A stretch of 5,109 bases of DNA from Nitrospirales bacterium. GTDB taxonomy: Bacteria > Nitrospirota > Nitrospiria > Nitrospirales > UBA8639. The stretch is from assembly GCA_013817135.1 (NCBI GenBank), contig JACDDF010000221.1, positions 1-5,109 of the forward strand. Direction: 5' to 3'. Positions 1 to 5,109 of the stretch are shown piece after piece (positions within the stretch are counted from its first letter, which is position 1; every line of letters starts with the position of its first letter). Under the pieces are notes generated by a model. That model saw only the letters and a list, made by a program, of their open reading frames with translations, was not told the DNA's origin and did not search any database. The translations under genes and the position numbers were made by a program.

Positions 1-172
1 CATGATTCCTCCTGCCACTCCTAACGGCGAATGCCTCCTTCGATTAAGTGTCAGCGCAGCTCATACGAAAAAACAAATTGAAAAAATTATTTCTACATTT
101 GCAGAGTTGCCCCATATCACGCAAACCCACACCAACTCTGCCCAGGTGCAACCGGATGCTATCCTCAATTAA
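1..172 (+). CDS. C-terminal end of an alpha-oxoamine synthase (8-amino-7-oxononanoate synthase-like, PLP-dependent), partial at 5' edge
   Basis: Reading from base 2 gives 56 in-frame residues ending at TAA 170-172; the gene begins upstream of the window. The visible part contains 'IPPATPNGECLLRLSVSAAH' followed by T-K-K-Q-I. This matches the C-terminal signature of the alpha-oxoamine synthase subgroup of fold-type I PLP enzymes (BioF, Kbl, RkpG-like), where a P-x-T-P-x-G...RLR-[LI]-S-x-[ST]-AAHT segment is followed by a helix of the type xxQIxxxxxxF. Known members join an acyl-CoA or acyl-ACP to an amino acid with loss of CO2. The PLP lysine and most of the active site are not in the window, so substrate cannot be judged. 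The ATG at base 2 lies inside this conserved region and is not a plausible start. In a polysaccharide setting an RkpG-like role is more likely than biotin synthesis, but that is inference from the neighbours. Confidence 0.8.
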   Translation, partial: MIPPATPNGECLLRLSVSAAHTKKQIEKIISTFAELPHITQTHTNSAQVQPDAILN

Positions 173-233
173 AAAATGTTCGCGTTTCGATCACATGTCA
201 AAATAACCACCTTAACCTATTTCCAAACCTCCC

Positions 234-2654
234 ATGACACGCCACCGCTCTAGACCATACGGCATTAGGGCAATCCCCGAAAAAATAACCTTGGAAGCCA
301 GAGGGGGAAGTCCCTCCTCTGGGAAATCTCCAGTCAGAATTTTTATTGGAAGTGAACCAGCCCAATATAGGGCTGAACGCATCCTCGTGTGGTCCATTGA
401 ACAGGTGCGTGATCCAGATCGAGTGTACGAAATTTTTCTCATGAAGGAATTATCAGGATTTGACAGACGAAAATGGCTGACGGGGTTTACGAATTATCGA
501 TTTGCGATTCCATCATTTGCAGGCCAGGTCGGACGAGCGATTTACAACGATGTGGATCAAATCTACCTGGCGGACCCTGGGGAATTATTCGACCACGATT
601 TGAACGATCATGGCTTTCTCTCCATTGCTCAGAATGATTCCTCAGTCATGCTGATGGATTGCACCAAGCTGGCAAAGGTCTGGTCGCTTAACGCAGCCAA
701 ATTTGAGAGAAAAAATGCACTGCTCGAACGCGCCTTAAACGTACCCAACCTCTGGGGACAATTGGAACCCGAATGGAATGCCCGCGATGAAGAATATCGA
801 ACAGGACAGTCCAAAGTCCTCCATTTTACAGCTCTTCATACGCAACCCTGGCAGCCTTTCCCCGAGGAATTTGTTTACCAGAAAAGCTCGGTTGGAGATG
901 CGTGGTTTAACTTGGAATACAGCGCCAATCAACAAGGGTTCCTTACCTTCACCCAATCCAATCCATCCTCACTATTTACCAAATTCACCACTCAAGCAAG
1001 CGATATCCAGGCCAACGTCCCTATCCAGGATACCGAGACCGTGCCCGAGATTGAGGAAGCGATCCACATTCTCAAGCCCAACACTCTTCTCTATTGTCAT
1101 CTCGGGGAACGTCTTCATCGCATTCCAGAACATCTGAGGACCGGCGGTCTTTCCACATTAGCCATGACTCCTTTTGACCTTTGTCATCAAGACCTTGGGG
1201 CTCTAGGATTTCAAAAATTCGACATTGTCCTTGCACCCAAAGGACTGCAACTCATTCCTGATGACGATGCTCCCTGGGTCCTTGAAGCCCTGTTTCATCG
1301 TGCAAACGGTATGGTCTATGTGGGAATAGAAAGCACGTATCCACTTCAGTCCTTCACGGCTGGCCCTCTTCAATCGGATTTAAAACGAGATTTCAACTGG
1401 TGGATCAATCGTATTGACTCAATCAGTGCCCGCTATCCGGCTATTCACTGGAAATTTGTGTTCCACACACACTCCTCTAAGGGAATTCCACAGAGTCAAA
1501 TCCGTTGTGGAGGCAATTGGATTGGGACTCTTCCACGAATCTGGATACTCTCAGACGGCAAAGCTGGACATACCACCCAATCAGAATTACTCGCGAAGTC
1601 GTTGGGGTGGCCTTATGATATAAAACAGTTACGATTCTACGGGTGGCATAAAATTCAAAAACTCCTGTGGGGGTTGGCCCCACCAAATATCATAGGGTTA
1701 GATCAACGTCACTCTTCCCCCCTCCAGGCCCCTTGGCCTGACGTCGTGATCTCGACGGGATGGCGTCCGGCACCAATTGCCAGATGGATTCGTGACCAGA
1801 GCCAGGGAAGAACACGAATCATTCAATTAGGTCGCAAAGGAGGAGGTCCTGCTGATTTATTTGATGTCGTGATTACACCAACCTATTATGGATTTTCGCC
1901 GCATCCGAACCGGATTGAGACATTCGCCCCGTTGAACGGATTGACCCAAGAAGACTTGGAGACCGTCAGCCAACGTTGGCCGGACCTGTTTGGCAACGCT
2001 CCCCATCCTCGCATTGTCTTTGTCGTGGGAGGTTCCACTGCACGGTTCAAATTTACCCCAGAGATGGCTCGCATGATTGGCAACCAACTCAAAGACTTAG
2101 CCGAAAGATGCCATGGGAAGATTTTTGCTGTCACATCTCCCAGAACGGGTAAGGAATTGAGTCAAGCCCTTGAGGACACTCTGACTCCTGACCATGTTGT
2201 TCATACATGGCAACCGAACCAATCTGACAATCCGTATTTCGCTTATTTAGCTGGCGCAGACGTGCTTATTGTCACAGGAGAAAGCGAATCGATGTTGGCC
2301 GAAGCCGCGTCCCTGGGCAAGCCCATCTATATCGTCCCACTTTCTGAACATTCACCAACGTGGACAGTGCGCCTCAGTGAAAAGATGGTACAACGTGCAC
2401 ACTCCCAACCCCTAAACAAACGGGGAACCGCCCGTCCCCAACAAGGGATTGAACGGCTTTGCGCCCGCCTGATTCGTTCGGGGTTGATTCAGCCTCGTCG
2501 AAATCTCACCATGCTGCATGATTCCCTTTTCAAAAATGGAGTGGCTCGACCATTTGGCGAACCCATCGAAAACGGGAAACGCCCACAATTAAACGAAACC
2601 GGGGACGTCGCTAAAAAAGTCAAAAAGGCCTTGGGGTTTTTTGATCAGTCCTGA
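234..2654 (+). CDS. Three-module protein: GT8-like glycosyltransferase + degenerate methyltransferase-like domain + ELM1-family (DUF1022) domain
   Basis: An 806-residue cytosolic-looking protein with no signal peptide or membrane span. Residues about 34-235 look like a GT8-type (GT-A fold) transferase: RIFIGSEPAQYRAERIL at the start, the metal-binding DVD at D106/D108 within 'IYNDVDQIYLADPGELFD', and the late histidine motif LHFT...QPW (H197 to W206), which in GT8 enzymes contacts the nucleotide-sugar phosphates. Residues about 270-415 resemble a class I SAM methyltransferase but lack the glycine-rich SAM loop. Residues about 434-772 are ELM1/DUF1022: SDGKAGHTTQS (440-450), DVVISTGWRPAP (503-514), FVVGGSTARFKF (596-607), NPYFAYLAGADVLIVTGESESM (split around 666-687), GKPIYIVPL (695-703), and the family-like C-terminal helices ending in ARPFGEP. 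Plant ELM1 acts in mitochondrial fission, but bacterial members are predicted glycosyltransferases. ATG 234 is the first possible start, since TAA 213-215 is in frame upstream; no Shine-Dalgarno precedes it. Residues 1-33 look unconserved and basic. The following gene starts 18 bp after the stop, suggesting an operon. The donor and acceptor sugars cannot be read from the sequence. Confidence 0.85.
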   Translation: MTRHRSRPYGIRAIPEKITLEARGGSPSSGKSPVRIFIGSEPAQYRAERILVWSIEQVRDPDRVYEIFLMKELSGFDRRKWLTGFTNYRFAIPSFAGQVGRAIYNDVDQIYLADPGELFDHDLNDHGFLSIAQNDSSVMLMDCTKLAKVWSLNAAKFERKNALLERALNVPNLWGQLEPEWNARDEEYRTGQSKVLHFTALHTQPWQPFPEEFVYQKSSVGDAWFNLEYSANQQGFLTFTQSNPSSLFTKFTTQASDIQANVPIQDTETVPEIEEAIHILKPNTLLYCHLGERLHRIPEHLRTGGLSTLAMTPFDLCHQDLGALGFQKFDIVLAPKGLQLIPDDDAPWVLEALFHRANGMVYVGIESTYPLQSFTAGPLQSDLKRDFNWWINRIDSISARYPAIHWKFVFHTHSSKGIPQSQIRCGGNWIGTLPRIWILSDGKAGHTTQSELLAKSLGWPYDIKQLRFYGWHKIQKLLWGLAPPNIIGLDQRHSSPLQAPWPDVVISTGWRPAPIARWIRDQSQGRTRIIQLGRKGGGPADLFDVVITPTYYGFSPHPNRIETFAPLNGLTQEDLETVSQRWPDLFGNAPHPRIVFVVGGSTARFKFTPEMARMIGNQLKDLAERCHGKIFAVTSPRTGKELSQALEDTLTPDHVVHTWQPNQSDNPYFAYLAGADVLIVTGESESMLAEAASLGKPIYIVPLSEHSPTWTVRLSEKMVQRAHSQPLNKRGTARPQQGIERLCARLIRSGLIQPRRNLTMLHDSLFKNGVARPFGEPIENGKRPQLNETGDVAKKVKKALGFFDQS

Positions 2655-2662
2655 AAATCTAC

Positions 2663-2665
2663 GGA
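2663..2665 (+). promoter_or_regulatory. Weak ribosome binding site (GGA) supporting a TTG start at 2673
   Basis: The only Shine-Dalgarno-like bases between the two large genes are GGA within ACGGAAATT, 7 nt before TTG 2673. The alternative in-frame ATG at 2682 has only CATTGTCACGC directly upstream, with the GGA 16 nt away. This favours TTG 2673 slightly. Translational coupling from the upstream stop (TGA 2652-2654) could allow either start. Confidence 0.4.
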
Positions 2666-2672
2666 AATTTCA

Positions 2673-4073
2673 TTGTCACGCATGCCAAAACCCCGCCGAC
2701 GACTGACTATCCCCGTTGAAATCTTTAACAGGGAATTTGACGCCAAAGTTTTGCTTTCCTGCTTCGCCGCAGAACGGGGATTTTCCGTCATTATTGGAGA
2801 AAAGCATGAAATTCAACTCAATCTGGCCGCTTTACCCAGATCCATCTACCTCCCCACAAATCTTCATAACCGGAATTCTATCGTCTTCTCCCTTCTGGCT
2901 CAAATGGGACACGCGCTTGTAGGAACGGACGAGGAAGCCATTGTGTATTGTTCTCCGGAAGTGTATGTGAAAGAAAAATTGGGCTCGACAGAATTTTCAC
3001 GTCCAAATTTCTTTTTAGCATGGGGACCAGAAAATGCCAGAATCTGGAAGTCACAGCCTCAATACAACGGAATGCCCATCCATATAACCGGAAATTCCCG
3101 TGTGGATTTATTACGGCCGGAACTGCGCCAATATTGGAAACCGGAAGTCGAAACCATCCATGAAAAATTCGGAAAGATCATCCTGATCAATACCAATTTC
3201 GGTAAACTCAATAACTTTCGACCCGACAAAGGCGCTGAAAAAAAAGCGCTGGACCTGGCGAGGGTCTCACCATCGGACGTGGACGAATTTGAACTTGGAA
3301 TGGCCAGGCACCGCCTGGCGCTATTCCAGCATTTCCAGGACATGGTAGGCCAAATGGCCGCAGCCTTTCCCGCACACACCATATTGATCCGTCCCCATCC
3401 CTCTGAAAACCATGAGACATGGAGGCAGGCTGCGAAAGGATATCCAAATGTCCAGGTTCATCTAGAAGGGCATGTCATTCCCTGGTTATTGGCGGCCGAT
3501 GCCATTATTCATAATAGCTGCACCACCGGCTTGGAAGGGTATGTCCTGAAACGTCCCGTTTTTTCCTATCAGCCGATCGTCTCCGACCGTTTCGACAAAA
3601 AACTGCCGAATGCCGTGAGCCGCCGCGCAACATCTTCCCCGGAATTAATTGAACTCGTCAAAACAACCCTTTCAGGTGTCCAGTCTGCACAGGAAAATGG
3701 CTCTGAAGCCAAAACCCGTTTAATTGAACAATATCTCGCGGCCCTCCAAGGGCCTTTTGCCTCAGAAAACATCGTGAATACGCTGGAAACATTCGACGCC
3801 AACTTTTCACCCTCGACCCCGAAATTGGGCACGCTATTAGCCGCAAAATCCCAGGCGCTCGGCAGAAAATTACGACGGCGGTTCAACGCTCAATTTCGCA
3901 TGGGTGATCAAAACCGATCGCAACGCTACAATTATCTGAACCACATTTTCCCTGAAATCAACCTGGCGCATATCGAAGACCGCATCAAGCGATTACAACA
4001 TGCATTAGGAAGGTTTCATCACACACAAGTCAGACCCCTGCAAAACAATATTTTTGAAATATTTCCCAACTAA
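2673..4073 (+). CDS. Surface carbohydrate biosynthesis protein, TIGR04396-like (GT-B-like transferase)
   Basis: A 466-residue soluble protein. The N-terminal half shows the pattern I associate with the TIGR04396 'surface carbohydrate biosynthesis protein' family: L-T-I-P-V-E then REFDAKVLLSCFAAERGF (20-37), a glycine (I-I-G, 40-42), SIYLPTNLH (57-65), DEEAIVYCSPEVY (86-98), FFLAWGPENA (113-122), ITGNSRVDLLRPE (138-150) and ILINTNFG (170-177). The C-terminal half has ILIRPHPSENHETW (237-250) and IIHNSCTTGLEGY (278-290), the RPHP and NS-x-T-xx-E motifs shared with GT-B enzymes of the CDP-glycerol transferase/KpsS-like type, which bind the donor nucleotide there. The tail (about 418-463) is also family-like: a short helix, ALGRF, then VRPLQNNIFEI. 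Length looks normal for the family. The start is TTG 2673 or ATG 2682; the difference is three residues. Function is known only broadly: it likely acts in the cytoplasm on capsule, O-antigen or another surface glycan. Exact sugar and acceptor are unknown. Confidence 0.85.
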   Translation: MSRMPKPRRRLTIPVEIFNREFDAKVLLSCFAAERGFSVIIGEKHEIQLNLAALPRSIYLPTNLHNRNSIVFSLLAQMGHALVGTDEEAIVYCSPEVYVKEKLGSTEFSRPNFFLAWGPENARIWKSQPQYNGMPIHITGNSRVDLLRPELRQYWKPEVETIHEKFGKIILINTNFGKLNNFRPDKGAEKKALDLARVSPSDVDEFELGMARHRLALFQHFQDMVGQMAAAFPAHTILIRPHPSENHETWRQAAKGYPNVQVHLEGHVIPWLLAADAIIHNSCTTGLEGYVLKRPVFSYQPIVSDRFDKKLPNAVSRRATSSPELIELVKTTLSGVQSAQENGSEAKTRLIEQYLAALQGPFASENIVNTLETFDANFSPSTPKLGTLLAAKSQALGRKLRRRFNAQFRMGDQNRSQRYNYLNHIFPEINLAHIEDRIKRLQHALGRFHHTQVRPLQNNIFEIFPN

Positions 4074-4090
4074 CTACTCAGGAATGAAGA

Positions 4091-4180
4091 ATGCTGACAA
4101 CCGCAATCATGCCGGGCATGAATGTGCATCCATATACCGAGTCTCGTGAACACTCTAAGGAGGATACATGTATAACGTAA
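4091..4180 (+). CDS. Possible 29-residue leader-type ORF overlapping the next gene's start (uncertain)
   Basis: ATG 4091 opens a 29-codon frame ending at TAA 4178-4180. AGGA at 4080-4083 lies 7 nt upstream of the ATG, an acceptable ribosome binding site. The peptide begins MLTTAIMPGMNVHPYTES and resembles no family I recognise; it has no membrane segment. It runs through the Shine-Dalgarno and the first 13 bases of the oxidoreductase gene in another frame, so its translation could influence initiation there. A second frame from ATG 4084 gives 21 codons (stop TGA at 4147-4149). A chance ORF of this size is common, so confidence is low. Confidence 0.2.
   Translation: MLTTAIMPGMNVHPYTESREHSKEDTCIT
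4107..4121. repeat. 15-bp palindrome (7-bp arms, 1-nt centre) in the intergenic gap
   Basis: TCATGCC-G-GGCATGA is a perfect inverted repeat around a single central base, sitting 46 bp before the oxidoreductase start. The 1-nt centre is too tight for an RNA hairpin with the whole stem, and no T-run follows, so it is not a terminator. It has the shape of a dimeric repressor or activator site, but the CATG core also makes chance symmetry plausible. No regulator is identifiable. Confidence 0.35.
4157..4163 (+). promoter_or_regulatory. Strong Shine-Dalgarno (AAGGAGG) for the oxidoreductase gene
   Basis: AAGGAGG lies 4 nt before ATG 4168 and matches the anti-Shine-Dalgarno consensus almost completely, although the spacing is on the short side. 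It fixes the start of the oxidoreductase, and contrasts with the poor or absent sites in front of the two large upstream genes. Confidence 0.8.
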
Positions 4181-5109
4181 AAATTTTTGGCGCGGGGTCC
4201 ATTGGTAACCATTTGGCTCATGCATCCCGCTCCCTGGGTTGGAACGTCACGATATGCGATGTGGACCAAGCGGCATTGGATCGAACAAAGCAGACCATTT
4301 ATCCAACTCGTTATGGAAAATGGGACGAGGCCATCACGCTTTCTCTGGTCAAAAACGCCCCGAGAGGAGGGTTTGATCTCATTGTCGTTGGGACTCCGCC
4401 AGATTCCCACCTCCCCCTGGCCCTCGCGGCTCTTGAGGAAAAGCCCAAAGCCATTCTTGTGGAAAAACCTCTCTGCCCCCCGAACTTGGAACAGGCCCAA
4501 AAATTACACAATATGGTAACCGAGACTGGCACGTTCGCATTCGTAGGATATGACCACGTCGTGGGAAAGGCCGCCCAGGAAACACTCCAAGCCGGTCGCC
4601 AATTATCGACCATTGAAACCATTGACGTGGAATTTCGTGAACATTGGGGCGGCATCTTCGCGGCCCATTCATGGTTACAGGGTCCACAGGACAGTTATCT
4701 GGGGTTTTGGAAACGGGGAGGAGGTGCCAGCGGGGAACATTCCCACGCGATCAATCTTTGGCAATTTTTGAGTGGGGGCCTGGGAAAAGGTCGCATCACC
4801 GAAGTGTCCGCGACACTGGATTATGTCCAGACAGATATGGTGGAGTACGACAAACTCTGCCTGCTTACCCTGAGGACTGAAGCAGGGCTAATCGGAAGGG
4901 TGGTGCAAGACGTCATTACATCCCCTTCCAGAAAGTGGGCAAGGATTCAAGGAGATGACGGTTTCGCGGAACTCACGATCGGGCACCAACCAGGGCTCGA
5001 CAGAGTCGATTGGAAAACCGCTGGCGGTGACACCCAATTCAGCACCATTCAGAAAACGCGGCCAGATGATTTCATCTGGGAATTACAGCATATCGAGGCC
5101 GTGATGACC
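4168..5109 (+). CDS. Gfo/Idh/MocA family NAD(P)-dependent sugar oxidoreductase, partial at 3' edge
   Basis: 314 codons are open to the window end, with no stop seen. The N-terminus is a Rossmann fold: GAGSIG at residues 8-13, with an acidic residue after the second strand (ICDVD, D31), which usually favours NAD(H) over NADP(H). VGTPPDSH (74-81) and VEKPL (98-102) follow; the EKP motif carries the lysine K100 that is catalytic in this superfamily. The second domain starts near 135 and includes GGGASGEHSHAINLW (184-198), equivalent to the GG...D-x-G-x-H active-site segment, with H193 (or H191) as the likely catalytic histidine. Known members oxidise, reduce or epimerise sugars and sugar nucleotides. 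Beside surface-glycan transferases it probably prepares a modified sugar precursor; PtmF-type enzymes near legionaminate genes are one precedent, but nothing here proves that pathway. Typical family length is 330-390, so only a short C-terminal piece is missing. The start has a strong Shine-Dalgarno. Confidence 0.9.
   Translation, partial: MYNVKIFGAGSIGNHLAHASRSLGWNVTICDVDQAALDRTKQTIYPTRYGKWDEAITLSLVKNAPRGGFDLIVVGTPPDSHLPLALAALEEKPKAILVEKPLCPPNLEQAQKLHNMVTETGTFAFVGYDHVVGKAAQETLQAGRQLSTIETIDVEFREHWGGIFAAHSWLQGPQDSYLGFWKRGGGASGEHSHAINLWQFLSGGLGKGRITEVSATLDYVQTDMVEYDKLCLLTLRTEAGLIGRVVQDVITSPSRKWARIQGDDGFAELTIGHQPGLDRVDWKTAGGDTQFSTIQKTRPDDFIWELQHIEAVMT

Noticed and set aside
778..1137. 119-codon + strand frame inside the 806-residue gene.
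   Set aside because: It lies out of frame within the GT8-like and linker region and its proline/serine-rich translation has no recognisable motif; it is a shadow ORF.
2618..2645. Inverted repeat TCAAAAA / TTTTTGA with a GC-containing loop and a T-run, resembling an intrinsic terminator at the end of the 806-residue gene.
   Set aside because: The stem is nearly all A-T with an 11-nt loop, it lies inside the coding sequence before the stop, and the next gene starts only 18 bp after that stop.
4047..4063. Hairpin AATATTT-TTG-AAATATT at the end of the 466-residue gene.
   Set aside because: The stem is only A-T, lies within codons for N-I-F-E-I-F, and is not followed by a T-run, so it is unlikely to be a terminator.
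4094..4122. Possible -35 CTGACA with CATGAA as -10 at 17-nt spacing before the oxidoreductase.
   Set aside because: The -10 element matches the consensus poorly, and the proposed -10 falls within the palindrome; not strong enough to call a promoter.
4078..4687. Several overlapping open frames of 100-140 codons on the minus strand and other frames opposite the oxidoreductase.
   Set aside because: They are shadows of the + strand Gfo/Idh/MocA gene, whose motifs are clear; their translations are compositionally odd and show no family features.

Overview
The window carries four genes or gene parts, all on the + strand and closely spaced. It reads as one piece of a surface-polysaccharide or protein-glycosylation locus of a bacterium, most likely Gram-negative. 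GC is about 50% by eye from a few lines. Protein style and gene content would suit a moderate-GC Nitrospirota or proteobacterial genome, but no marker in the window fixes the taxon, so this is a weak guess.

Layout: (1) 1-172 is the C-terminal end of a PLP-dependent alpha-oxoamine synthase (8-amino-7-oxononanoate synthase-like enzyme), whose body lies outside the window. (2) 234-2654 is an 806-residue protein that I read as three modules: an N-terminal GT8-like nucleotide-sugar glycosyltransferase, a middle domain resembling a class I SAM-dependent methyltransferase with its cofactor site lost, and a C-terminal ELM1 (formerly DUF1022) domain, thought to be a GT-B-like glycosyltransferase. (3) 2673-4073 is a 466-residue 'surface carbohydrate biosynthesis protein' of the TIGR04396 type, also GT-B-like. 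(4) 4168 to the window edge is a Gfo/Idh/MocA family NAD(P)-dependent sugar oxidoreductase, 314 residues seen and open at the 3' end.

The genes probably form one transcription unit. Gaps are 61, 18 and 94 bp, and I see no convincing terminator or sigma-70 promoter between them. The 94-bp gap before the oxidoreductase holds the only non-coding structure of note: a 15-bp near-perfect palindrome and a 29-codon ORF that runs across the next gene's Shine-Dalgarno sequence and start codon.

Taken together, the oxidoreductase would make or modify a sugar precursor, the two large proteins would transfer or polymerise sugars (possibly three transferase modules in all), and the oxoamine synthase would supply an acyl or amino-ketone building block or lipid modification. 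RkpG in the Sinorhizobium K-antigen locus is a known precedent for such an enzyme beside polysaccharide genes. The most unusual item is the three-module fusion protein with its apparently dead methyltransferase-like core. I see no RNA genes, CRISPR arrays, insertion sequences or long repeats.
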